From assembly GCF_000526335.1 (NCBI RefSeq), contig NZ_JAFW01000001.1:992001-1056000 (forward strand): a DNA stretch of 64,000 bases. The letters are read 5' to 3'. The stretch comes from Arthrobacter sp. 31Y. Lineage in GTDB: Bacteria > Actinomycetota > Actinomycetes > Actinomycetales > Micrococcaceae. Below, one piece after another: positions 42,869-50,966 of the stretch. Position 1 is the first letter of the stretch; the number at the start of each line of letters is the position of its first letter. Under the pieces are notes generated by a model. That model saw only the letters and a list, made by a program, of their open reading frames with translations. It searched no databases and was not told the origin of the DNA. Both the position numbers and the translations under genes were made by a program.

Positions 42869-42898
42869 AGTCTACGCAAGAATTTCGCGATAGTCGAA
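42869..42898 (-). promoter_or_regulatory. Promoter of tRNA-Trp-secE-nusG
   Basis: Minus strand: TTCGAC (four to five of six against TTGACA), 18-bp spacer, TAGACT. It would start RNA about 57 nt before the tRNA. No other minus-strand promoter was seen between it and secE. Confidence 0.6.
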
Positions 42899-43057
42899 CC
42901 GGCCCGATTCCGGACCTCCCAGCCCAAAAAGCCTGTGACCAGCATTATCAGTCACAAAGTTCTGCACGCACCCGGGAGCTCCGCAGAACAGCATAAGGTA
43001 GTTTACGTCGAATCCCATCATCCAGCCCACGAGCTGCCTGCGAAGAACGGTACATAG

Positions 43058-44287
43058 ATGTCAGCCGGAACAACTACCGCCCGCATTTCACAGCGAATCT
43101 CCGCCATTGCAGAGTCCGCCACCCTTGCCGTTGACGCCAAGGCCAAGGCACTGAAGGCCGCGGGACGTCCCGTGATCGGTTTCGGTGCCGGCGAACCCGA
43201 TTTCCCCACCCCCGACTACATCGTTCAGGCAGCCATTGAAGCGGCCAGCCAGCCGAAGTACCACCGTTACTCCCCCGCGGGCGGCCTGCCCGAGCTGAAG
43301 AAGGCCATCGCAGAGAAGACCCTGCGGGACTCCGGCTACAAGGTTGACCCTTCCCAGGTCCTGGTGACCAACGGCGGCAAGCAGGCCGTCTACAACACCT
43401 TCGCAACCTTGGTTGACCCAGGCGACGAAGTCATCATCCCCACCCCCTTCTGGACCACTTACCCGGAGGCCATCCGCCTTGCCGGCGGCGTGCCTGTTGA
43501 GGTCTTCGCCGGTCCCGAACAGGGCTACCTCGTGACCATCGAACAGCTTGAGGCTGCGGTGACGGACAAGACCAAGATCCTGCTGTTCGTCTCCCCGTCC
43601 AACCCCACGGGTGCGGTCTACAGCCCCGAGCAGGTTGCGGAGATCGGCAAGTGGGCCGCGTCCAAGGGTCTCTGGGTTGTTACCGACGAGATCTACGAGC
43701 ACCTCACCTACGACGGCGTCGAGTTCACCTCCATCGCCACTGCCGCTCCGGAACTGGGGGACAAAGTGGTCATCCTCAACGGTGTGGCCAAGACCTACGC
43801 CATGACCGGTTGGCGAGTGGGATGGATGATCGGCCCTGCCGACGTCATCAAGGCGGCCACCAACCTCCAGTCGCACGCGACCTCGAACGTCTCCAACATC
43901 ATGCAGATCGCCGCTGCCGCTGCCCTCACGGGACCGCTGACCGCCGTCGACGAGATGAAGGTGGCCTTCGACCGCCGCCGCAAGGCAATCGTCGCCGGCT
44001 TAAACGCGATCGAAGGCGTTGAATGCCCGACGCCGACCGGCGCCTTCTACGTCTACGCGGACGTGCGCGGCCTGCTGGGCAAGGAATTTGAGACCACCAA
44101 TGGTCCGGTCCGGCCGCAGACTTCGGCTGAACTCGCCACGCTCATCCTCGACGAGGTTGAAGTGGCTGTGGTTCCGGGCGAGGCATTCGGTCCCTCCGGT
44201 TACGTCCGCCTCAGCTACGCACTGGGTGACGAGGACCTCGCCGAGGGCGTCCGCCGGATCCAGGAATTCCTGGGCAAGGCCAAGTAG
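43058..44287 (+). CDS. Class I aspartate-type aminotransferase
   Basis: PLP enzyme moving an amino group between aspartate (or a similar donor) and a 2-oxo acid; 409 aa. PLP Lys245 lies in [14 protein letters not shown]. The fold-type I marks [20 protein letters not shown] and [10 protein letters not shown] are present. The Arg for the substrate carboxylate is in YVRLSYAL. It is divergent from tRNA-Trp and ends in its own terminator. It may be AspC or a prephenate-type aminotransferase; specificity is not readable. Confidence 0.93.
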   Translation: MSAGTTTARISQRISAIAESATLAVDAKAKALKAAGRPVIGFGAGEPDFPTPDYIVQAAIEAASQPKYHRYSPAGGLPELKKAIAEKTLRDSGYKVDPSQVLVTNGGKQAVYNTFATLVDPGDEVIIPTPFWTTYPEAIRLAGGVPVEVFAGPEQGYLVTIEQLEAAVTDKTKILLFVSPSNPTGAVYSPEQVAEIGKWAASKGLWVVTDEIYEHLTYDGVEFTSIATAAPELGDKVVILNGVAKTYAMTGWRVGWMIGPADVIKAATNLQSHATSNVSNIMQIAAAAALTGPLTAVDEMKVAFDRRRKAIVAGLNAIEGVECPTPTGAFYVYADVRGLLGKEFETTNGPVRPQTSAELATLILDEVEVAVVPGEAFGPSGYVRLSYALGDEDLAEGVRRIQEFLGKAK

Positions 44288-44301
44288 CAACCAGCCAACG
44301 C

Positions 44302-44338
44302 AAACGCTCTTCCACCGTGACAGGTGGAAGAGCGTTTT
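44302..44338. terminator. Terminator between aminotransferase and response regulator
   Basis: AAACGCTCTTCCACC, six-base loop, GGTGGAAGAGCGTTTT: a 15-bp stem with A/T tracts on both sides, suited to stop transcription in either direction. Confidence 0.88.
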
Positions 44339-44398
44339 CGTTTAAGGCGTGGGAAGTGAGTGAGCATCCGGCTCAAGCCAGCGGGAGGTGATAGAGCG

Positions 44399-45073
44399 TC
44401 AGAGGAGGCGACGCTCGGCAGCCCATTTGGTGAGTTCGTGCCGGCTGGAGAGCTGCAGCTTTCGCAGGACCGCCGACACATGCGTTTCCACGGTCTTGAT
44501 GGAGATGAAGAGCTCCTTGGCTACCTCCTTGTAGCTGTACCCGCGGGCGATGAGCCGCATGACTTCGAGTTCGCGGGCGGAAAGCTTGTCCAGTTCGTCG
44601 TCCGCGATGTCCGCTGGAGCAGTCCCGAAGGCATCCAGCACGAAGCCTGCCAGACGCGGTGAGAACACAGCATCGCCATCGGCCACCCGGATCACGGCGT
44701 CGGAAATCTCCTTGCCGGAAATGGTCTTGGTGACGTAGCCCCGGGCGCCGGCACGGATCACCGAGACCACGTCCTCGGCGGCATCGGAGACACTGAGCGC
44801 CAGGAAGCTGGTGGTGCCCAACAGGGCCGAAGATCCGGCGATGACTTCACGGCCGCCACCACCCAGGCCGCCGGGCAGGTGCACGTCCAGCAGGACTACC
44901 TCGGGGCGTGACTCCGCGATCACCGCAATGGCCTGCTCCACCGTTCCGGCCTCTCCCACCACATCCATGCGTTCGTCGAGGTCGGCTTTGAGGCCGGAAC
45001 GGAAGATCGTGTGGTCATCCACTATCACCACGCGTACCCTGCGTCCTGCACCACTGTCAGGGTTGGTATTCAT
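44399..45073 (-). CDS. NarL/LiaR-type response regulator
   Basis: DNA-binding output of a two-component system, 224 aa. Receiver domain with Asp-Asp at 19-20 and phospho-acceptor Asp63 in VVLLDVHLPGG, then a LuxR-type helix-turn-helix (LSARELEVMRLIARGYSYKE, KTVETHVSAVLRKL). The stop of the histidine kinase overlaps its start by 4 bp (ATGA), so the two are coupled. Likely targets are the adjacent PspC genes (inference). Confidence 0.93.
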   Translation of the reverse strand: MNTNPDSGAGRRVRVVIVDDHTIFRSGLKADLDERMDVVGEAGTVEQAIAVIAESRPEVVLLDVHLPGGLGGGGREVIAGSSALLGTTSFLALSVSDAAEDVVSVIRAGARGYVTKTISGKEISDAVIRVADGDAVFSPRLAGFVLDAFGTAPADIADDELDKLSARELEVMRLIARGYSYKEVAKELFISIKTVETHVSAVLRKLQLSSRHELTKWAAERRLL

Positions 45074-46551
45074 TGCTTCGCTTCTCCATTCCGTACATCA
45101 TTGTTCCGCTGGTCCCCCGCGTCCACGGTTGTGGACGGAAGGGTCAGGCGGACCTCCGTTCCGTCACTGCTGCTGGTGATCACTGCGGTACCACCGTGCC
45201 GCTTCATCCGGCCAATGATCGATTCCTTCACGCCCAGCCTGTCGTCCGGAACAGCGTCGAGGTCAAAGCCCGGGCCACGGTCCTTGATGAAGACCTCCGT
45301 GCTTCCCGCGGTGCTCTCCAGGTACACGGATACGGTCCCACCACCATGCCTGGCGGCGTTGAACATGGCTTCCCTGGCGGCCTGGACCAAGGCTTCGTGC
45401 CGGTCCGTCATCTCGGTATCGCCCACGGTCACCACCTCAACCGCATGGCCGTGGGAGTCTTCCACTTCCGCGGCCACGGACTTGATTCGGTCAGCGAGGA
45501 GGCCGGATTCCTTGGCGGCATCGCTGAAGAGCCAGGCCCGGAGTTCGCGCTCCTGTGCCCTCGCCAGCCGGATCACATCCTGTTCAGAACCGGCGCGGCG
45601 CTGGATGAGGGCCAGTGTCTGGAGTACGGAGTCGTGCAGGTGGGCGGCGATCTCAGCACGCTCTGTTTCACGGACGCGGCCAGCCCGTTCGGTTTCCAGG
45701 TCCTTCCAAAACTTCAGGCCCCACGGCAGCAGTACCAAGGCAACACCGCCAAGCACTGCCACGGATGCCAGCAACGCCAACCAGGTCTGCTCCCACGAGC
45801 CCGATCCGGACACCATCACCAGGACCCCTGCCACCACTAGGGCCAGGCCGGCTGCGAGGCGGACCCAACCCCCTGCTTGGTCGGCCTTTGTCTTATCCAC
45901 CAGGCCTGCCCTGCGGGTTTCATCGAGCTGCATCCAGGCAATCGCAGCACCACCCAGAATGGCCGCGGCAGGGATGAGCGTCCCCAGGGGAACATCCACG
46001 CCGAACTGGCGTGCAATCAGGATGGCGGCAACCAGGAGCAGGGCCGCGCCGAGCAGTATTTCCTTGCCGTATTGGATCTTGCGGAACGACAACCAGGAGG
46101 CCAACGCACTGCCGCCCCACCAGTCCTCCGCGGATGTAGCGCTGAAGCCGGAAGCGGATCCAGCCCCGTGGGTGGAGCCGGACCCTTGGCCGCCTGGGAC
46201 TGAAGCACCAGCAGCAGCCGGTCCTCCGCGCACCGCCGCCGACGATCCGGCGTCGTACGCTGTTGACGCCCGGGCAGGCGTCGCCGCGGTGGGCGGCAGG
46301 CTCACTGCGGGAGCAATGGGCGACGCCGGCCGGCGGGCATTGCGCTTGGCGCTCTCATCCGCGGTGGGAACCATGGTCCACAACCATGCATAGAAGGCCA
46401 CGCCGGCCCCGCCGGCGAAACAGGCCAGGATCATTCCGAGTCGGACGAATTTGACGGGCCAGCCCAGATGGTCGGCCAGTCCGCTGCAGACCCCTGCGAT
46501 CATGCGGTCGCTGCTGCGGACCAGCGCGGGGCGTTGTACAGCGGTTGTCAT
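45070..46551 (-). CDS. PspC-fused sensor histidine kinase
   Basis: 493 aa from the ATG at 46551. Order: PspC-type domain at the N-terminus (RSSDRMIAGVCSGLADHLGW, then helix MILACFAGGAGVAFYAWLW), a Gly/Ala/Ser-rich linker, four further hydrophobic segments, HisKA_3 dimer domain with His306 in AAHLHDSVLQTL, and a HATPase domain (LVQAAREAMFNAARHGG, KDRGPGFDLD). Membrane-bound; intramembrane or PspC-mediated sensing is likely as no large outer loop exists. Divergent from the PspC gene at 46677, with a 125-bp shared upstream region. Confidence 0.92.
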   Translation of the reverse strand: MTTAVQRPALVRSSDRMIAGVCSGLADHLGWPVKFVRLGMILACFAGGAGVAFYAWLWTMVPTADESAKRNARRPASPIAPAVSLPPTAATPARASTAYDAGSSAAVRGGPAAAGASVPGGQGSGSTHGAGSASGFSATSAEDWWGGSALASWLSFRKIQYGKEILLGAALLLVAAILIARQFGVDVPLGTLIPAAAILGGAAIAWMQLDETRRAGLVDKTKADQAGGWVRLAAGLALVVAGVLVMVSGSGSWEQTWLALLASVAVLGGVALVLLPWGLKFWKDLETERAGRVRETERAEIAAHLHDSVLQTLALIQRRAGSEQDVIRLARAQERELRAWLFSDAAKESGLLADRIKSVAAEVEDSHGHAVEVVTVGDTEMTDRHEALVQAAREAMFNAARHGGGTVSVYLESTAGSTEVFIKDRGPGFDLDAVPDDRLGVKESIIGRMKRHGGTAVITSSSDGTEVRLTLPSTTVDAGDQRNNDVRNGEAKQ

Positions 46552-46676
46552 GTACCAATCCAAACACGGATCAGGGTGCCCCGGACCGGGAACCAGCGTT
46601 GTTCGGGGGTCTCTCAGGGATCATTCAGGGTATCCCCCAGTAGAGGGCACCATAGCCAAGGCGGCAGGATCGAAGT

Positions 46677-48227
46677 ATGAACGCGAACAGCATGAATCCT
46701 GAGGACCCCGGAACGCCAGGCACCGCCGGCGCAACCGGCTCGAGCGCCAACCCTGACGCTTCCACCGGCGCCGCCGGATCCACTTCCGGGACACAGGGAG
46801 AAACGACTGCCGGCGCTTCTGCAGGGGCTGGCCCCGCAAGCGGCACCTACGCACCGGCCGGCGACGCCCCCGCCGCATCCCAGACGAACTTCTTCGACTG
46901 GATCCGCAACCAAGGCGTCCGCCGCGGACCGGACCGTTGGATCGGCGGCGTCGCAAGCGGCATTGCCCACCGATTCGGGATCGACCCGCTGATCGTCCGG
47001 GGAATCTTCATCGTCCTGGCACTCTTTGCCGGCGTAGGCGTACTTCTCTACGGCGTGGCCTGGGCGCTCCTGCCGGAGCCGGACGGCCGCATCCACGTCC
47101 AGGAAGCTGCCGCGGGCCGATGGTCCGGGGGCATGACCGGAGCGTTGATAACCACCATCATCGGCCTGCCGGGACTGGGCCGCGGATTCTGGGGCTGGGG
47201 CTGGGACGGACTTCCGGGCCTGTTCTGGACACTCTTCTGGATGGGCGGCGTCTTCTACCTCATCTACTTCCTGGTCCAGCGCAATAAGGCGTCGAAGGGA
47301 ACACCTTCCATGGGGCAGCAAAACTATGCGGCCACCCCCGGCGGCAATACTGGATACGGGACGCCCTCGTCCTATGCATCCACTGCCACCAACACCGGCG
47401 TGCCTGTTTACGGTGCGGCCGCACCAGGCGTCAAGCACCAAGGACGGCCCAACCCCGCCGGCGGCTACAGCTCCGGCCCGGTTCCGCCGTCGGGCCCCTT
47501 CATTCCTTCCGGCCCCTCGGCACCCTCCGGTCCCCGTCCGCCGTACGGACCCACTCCCCCGCAGTCCTGGCAGCCAAAGCCGGCAGCGCCAAAGCGAAAA
47601 GGGCCGGGTCCTGCAATCGTGGCAGTCTCTGCCGGCGCTGCGTTGCTGGCCGGCGGTACGTTGAAAGCGCTCGACGCCGGAAACGTCATTGATCTGGGCA
47701 ACTCCGCAAACGCAGTGGTGTGGGCAACGGGTGCCGCGGTCCTGGGCCTGGGCATCCTTGTGGCGGGACTCCGCGGCCGGACGTCAGGGTTCCTCGGCTT
47801 CCTCGCAGTGGTTGCCCTGATCATCGGCGGAATCTTCAACGTGGTTCCCAGGAACGGAGACCGCTTCACGTTCCATGATGTGAATTGGGCACCTACCAGC
47901 CTGGAGCAGGCGCGGCTCGGCATCAACGTCACTGGCGCCCAAGGCCAGCTGGACTTGAGCGACATGTCCCTAACGGCCCCCCTGATCTCCGAGGTCACCA
48001 TTCCCGTTGACGCGACTGCCAGCAATGTCACGGTCATCATTCCCGACGACGTCCCCGTGGAGGTAAGAGCCGACATGACGTTCGGCAACCTCAACGAACG
48101 CGGCTCGGACCGGGGCGGCCGTCTCCAGGACGACCGGACGCTGTACAACACCGGAAAGCCCGGAGCCAACCTCGTGGTGGAAATCGACGGCACGTTCAGC
48201 AACGTGACCATCCAGGAAGGAAACTGA
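46677..48227 (+). CDS. PspC / LiaF-like membrane protein
   Basis: 516 aa. Low-complexity Gly/Ala/Thr N-terminus (about 60 residues), a PspC domain (RGPDRWIGGVASGIAHRFG, then RGIFIVLALFAGVGVLLYG), a Gly/Trp membrane segment, a Pro-rich linker, three more helices (residues about 320-400), and a beta-rich C-terminal domain resembling the LiaF/toast-rack fold (EVTIPVDATASNVTVIIPDD, ADMTFGNLNERGS). In Bacilli LiaF restrains the kinase LiaS; a similar role here is inferred from the neighbours. Ribosome site AGGA. Confidence 0.85.
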   Translation: MNANSMNPEDPGTPGTAGATGSSANPDASTGAAGSTSGTQGETTAGASAGAGPASGTYAPAGDAPAASQTNFFDWIRNQGVRRGPDRWIGGVASGIAHRFGIDPLIVRGIFIVLALFAGVGVLLYGVAWALLPEPDGRIHVQEAAAGRWSGGMTGALITTIIGLPGLGRGFWGWGWDGLPGLFWTLFWMGGVFYLIYFLVQRNKASKGTPSMGQQNYAATPGGNTGYGTPSSYASTATNTGVPVYGAAAPGVKHQGRPNPAGGYSSGPVPPSGPFIPSGPSAPSGPRPPYGPTPPQSWQPKPAAPKRKGPGPAIVAVSAGAALLAGGTLKALDAGNVIDLGNSANAVVWATGAAVLGLGILVAGLRGRTSGFLGFLAVVALIIGGIFNVVPRNGDRFTFHDVNWAPTSLEQARLGINVTGAQGQLDLSDMSLTAPLISEVTIPVDATASNVTVIIPDDVPVEVRADMTFGNLNERGSDRGGRLQDDRTLYNTGKPGANLVVEIDGTFSNVTIQEGN

Positions 48228-48228
48228 C

Positions 48229-48630
48229 ATGAGCATGAACGAGCCAGGCAACGCCCCCGAGGCCCAGCCGACGCAGCCAGTCTCCAGGCAGACACATCCC
48301 ACCGAGGCACTGCCCAAGGAAACCCGCCCCACGGAGGCCCTGCCCAAGCCGAGCCTCCAGCCAATCCCGCTCACCCCACCGTTGGAGCCCAGCTTCAAGG
48401 CAGAGCACACTGACGACGACGAACCACAGCAGGCCAGGATCGGAACCGTAGTGTGGGGGCTGATCGTGATCGCCCTGGCCGCCCTGATAGTTATCTCTAC
48501 GCTTGGCTGGGTGACGCTGAACGGTACGTACGTCCTGATCGGCCTCATGATCGGAGCTGGAGCGGCGCTGGTGGTCGGCGGGCTCCTCTCAGCCCGCAAG
48601 GGTTCCAAAAAAGCAGCCACCACGAAGTGA
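48229..48630 (+). CDS. Small membrane protein of the PspC cluster
   Basis: 133 aa, unrecognised. It starts 1 bp after the preceding stop, behind AGGAAGGAAA. The first 70 residues are polar with a Thr/Pro/Glu repeat-like run (QTHPTEALPKETRPTEALPK shows the unit PTEALPK twice). Two helices follow (VVWGLIVIALAALIVISTLG and YVLIGLMIGAGAALVVGGLL), then a basic tail. Predicted cytoplasmic N-terminus with a short outer loop. Confidence 0.75.
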   Translation: MSMNEPGNAPEAQPTQPVSRQTHPTEALPKETRPTEALPKPSLQPIPLTPPLEPSFKAEHTDDDEPQQARIGTVVWGLIVIALAALIVISTLGWVTLNGTYVLIGLMIGAGAALVVGGLLSARKGSKKAATTK

Positions 48631-48661
48631 CAAAGCAACCACAACAGGGAAGTCTGTAGCC

Positions 48662-48910
48662 ATGGACAAGTTCTTCAGCATCGTCAGGGGCTTCGGCCTG
48701 AAGCGTGGTCCGCAACGCTGGATCGGCGGCATCTGCGGAGGAATCGCAGCAAAGCTCAGGGTAGACGTAGCGTACGTTCGGGTGGCCTTCCTGCTCTTCT
48801 GCCTGCTACCCGGTCCCGCATTTGTGGTCTACATCCTGGGCTGGCTGATCTTGCCGGACCAGAACAATAAGATCGCACTCGAGTCCTTCATCAGCCAGCG
48901 TTCCCGGTAA
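48662..48910 (+). CDS. Stand-alone PspC-domain protein
   Basis: 82 aa, almost only a PspC domain: LKRGPQRWIGGICGGIAAKL, then helix VAFLLFCLLPGPAFVVYILG and LILPD. The motif RGPxRWIGGxxxGIA is shared with the 516-aa neighbour, indicating a common origin. Last gene before a terminator. Confidence 0.88.
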   Translation: MDKFFSIVRGFGLKRGPQRWIGGICGGIAAKLRVDVAYVRVAFLLFCLLPGPAFVVYILGWLILPDQNNKIALESFISQRSR

Positions 48911-48925
48911 CTACCGGCGACACAG

Positions 48926-48960
48926 CAGAAGCGCCCCGCCGGTTGGTGGGGCGCTTCTGC
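48926..48960 (+). terminator. Terminator after the PspC operon
   Basis: CAGAAGCGCCCC, ten-base loop, GGGGCGCTTCTG: 12-bp stem, then CCGTGTTTT. 15 bp after the stop. Confidence 0.8.
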
Positions 48961-49013
48961 CGTGTTTTCAGCCAGGTTTCCAGTACCGCACCGCCGGGTT
49001 GAAAAGTAACCGT

Positions 49014-49044
49014 TTGTGTCCCACCCCACATGCCCGTCTACAAT
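49014..49044 (+). promoter_or_regulatory. Candidate pfkA promoter
   Basis: TTGTGT, 19-bp spacer, TACAAT. The -10 is good; spacing is one or two bases long. Confidence 0.4.
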
Positions 49045-49102
49045 CATGGGGAGCTCAGCGTGGCGCTCTGCACGTATTCCTCCAAGCCATGAGTGAGCAA
49101 AC

Positions 49103-50128
49103 ATGAAAATTGGCATTCTTACCAGCGGTGGCGACTGCCCCGGCCTCAACGCAGTGATCCGCGGAGCAGTCCTCAAAGGCATCGCCATCCACGGCCAGGA
49201 ATTTGTGGGCTTCCGTGACGGCTGGCGTGGTGTGGTTGAAGGTGATGTCATCGACATTCCCCGCACCATGGTCCGTGGTATTGCCAAGCAGGGTGGAACC
49301 ATCCTGGGCACCTCCCGCACCAACCCGTTCGAGAACGGCGGCGGCCCTGACGTCATCAAAGCCCACATGGAACGCCTGGGCATTGACGCCATCATCGCAA
49401 TCGGCGGCGAAGGCACACTGGCTGCTGCCAAGCGCCTCACCGATGCGGGCCTGAAAATCGTCGGAGTCCCCAAGACCGTGGACAACGACCTCGATGCCAC
49501 CGACTACACCTTTGGATTCGATACCGCCGTCCAGATTGCCACTGAGGCAATCGACCGCCTTCGCACTACCGGCGAATCCCACCACCGTTGCATGATCGCC
49601 GAAGTGATGGGACGCCACGTCGGCTGGATCGCACTGCATGCCGGCATGGCTGCGGGCGCGCACGCCATCCTGATCCCCGAGCAGAAGGCCAGCATCGAGC
49701 AGATCACCGAATGGGTCCAGGAAGCCCACGACCGTGGCCGTGCACCGTTGGTGGTGGTTGCCGAGGGCTTCGTTCCGGATCACATGGAATCCCCGCACTC
49801 CGAGCGCGGCCTGGACACATTCGGCCGGCCCCGCCTTGGCGGCATTGCTGACCAGTTGGCTCCCGAGATCGAGGCACGCACGGGTATTGAAACCCGCGCC
49901 ACCATCCTCGGCCACATCCAGCGTGGTGGCGTTCCCACCGCCTACGACCGTGTCCTGGCGACCCGCCTAGGCATGGCCGCCATCGATTCCGTGGTGGAAG
50001 GCCGTTGGGGCACCATGGTGGCCTTGAAGGGAACGGACATCTCCCACGTGGGATTCGAGGAAGCCCTGGGCAAGCTCAAGACCGTGCCGCAACACCGCTA
50101 CGACGAAGCGTCTGTGCTCTTCGGCTAG
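49103..50128 (+). CDS. pfkA: 6-phosphofructokinase
   Basis: Phosphorylates fructose 6-phosphate, the committed glycolytic step; 341 aa. GILTSGGDCPGLNAVIRG opens the protein; PKTVDNDLDATD and the catalytic-loop segment are in place. In the phosphoryl-donor site it reads GGEGT, with Gly at the position that selects ATP, but Lys in VPKTVDND, which is typical of pyrophosphate enzymes. This mixed pattern is that of group III actinobacterial PFKs, some of which use ATP. ATP is therefore the likely donor but not certain. Short operon with the GNAT gene 17 bp downstream. Confidence 0.95.
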   Translation: MKIGILTSGGDCPGLNAVIRGAVLKGIAIHGQEFVGFRDGWRGVVEGDVIDIPRTMVRGIAKQGGTILGTSRTNPFENGGGPDVIKAHMERLGIDAIIAIGGEGTLAAAKRLTDAGLKIVGVPKTVDNDLDATDYTFGFDTAVQIATEAIDRLRTTGESHHRCMIAEVMGRHVGWIALHAGMAAGAHAILIPEQKASIEQITEWVQEAHDRGRAPLVVVAEGFVPDHMESPHSERGLDTFGRPRLGGIADQLAPEIEARTGIETRATILGHIQRGGVPTAYDRVLATRLGMAAIDSVVEGRWGTMVALKGTDISHVGFEEALGKLKTVPQHRYDEASVLFG

Positions 50129-50145
50129 TCGGCTAGGCTGAATCC

Positions 50146-50895
50146 ATGACTCTAGAGCCCACGTCCGCTGCCATTATCCAGCTGGCGTGGGCTCGTCGTT
50201 TGGGGCTCGACGACGACGCTTTCGCCACCGCAGCTGCCCGGCTCACCACGTCCGAGGCAGACCCAGGTGAACTCGGCAACCGCATTACCCGAGTGGATGA
50301 CTCGGCGCGGACCTTGGTATTTCTTCGCCTCTTTGGCGTCTCGGCGCTGGTGGGACCGCAGTGGGCACTTGATGCAGCGGCATCCATCCCCGATACCGAG
50401 CTCGCACAACATGTGACGCTGCTGACCATCACGCGATCACACGGCGGACACGGGCTTGGATCCGCAGCATTGTTCTTTGCAGACGATCTCCCGCTTCAGC
50501 AACCCTCGGAGGACCTCACGGTTTCGCAGGGGAACCCCGAAGCCATCAGCCTCGAAAGCTTGTGCCCCCCGGATGACGTCAATGAGGTGGGCCTTCAAGG
50601 GCTCGAGCATCGATTTACCATCATGCATCCCGAGGAAGATCAGCCCACGCCAGTGGCATGCGGCGCCTACTCCGAGTGGGAAGGCATACTGGCCAATATG
50701 GGCGTTCTGGTTGCGCCTCCGTGGCGGCGGCGGGGCTTGGGCACTTTGGCCGCTTCCATCGCTGCACACGAAGCCCTGGCATCCGGCCTGACCCTCCAAT
50801 GGCAGGCAGATGTCAGCAACACCGGCGCGCTCGCCATGGCCCGCGGCCTTGGATTTGCCACGGGCGGGCTCCACGCGAGCGTCAACCTCGGCTGA
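50146..50895 (+). CDS. GNAT-family acetyltransferase
   Basis: 249 aa, substrate unknown. The N-terminal 110 residues are not clearly GNAT; the C-terminal half has NMGVLVAPPWRRRGLGTLAA (acetyl-CoA loop RRRGLG) and the family-ending NTGALAMARGLGF. ATG 17 bp after pfkA. A long perfect inverted repeat follows 8 bp after the stop. Confidence 0.82.
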   Translation: MTLEPTSAAIIQLAWARRLGLDDDAFATAAARLTTSEADPGELGNRITRVDDSARTLVFLRLFGVSALVGPQWALDAAASIPDTELAQHVTLLTITRSHGGHGLGSAALFFADDLPLQQPSEDLTVSQGNPEAISLESLCPPDDVNEVGLQGLEHRFTIMHPEEDQPTPVACGAYSEWEGILANMGVLVAPPWRRRGLGTLAASIAAHEALASGLTLQWQADVSNTGALAMARGLGFATGGLHASVNLG

Positions 50896-50903
50896 CTCCC
50901 CCG

Positions 50904-50966
50904 GAGTTTTTGTACAGCTAACGCCCTTTAGGAGCTTTCTTGAGGGCGTTAGCTGTACAAAAACTC
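50904..50966. repeat. Perfect 24-bp inverted repeat between convergent genes
   Basis: Arms 50904-50927 and 50943-50966 are exact complements (GAGTTTTTGTACAGCTAACG at the outer left), with a 15-base centre TTAGGAGCTTTCTTG. The right arm overlaps the first base of the MFS stop codon. No T-run lies outside the stem; the T5/A5 tracts are inside it. Probably ends both genes, or is an IR element. Confidence 0.8.

Noticed and set aside
46801..47580. Pro/Gly-rich repetitive stretch as a tandem DNA repeat
   Set aside because: Repetition is at amino-acid level in the PspC protein linker; no regular DNA unit was seen.
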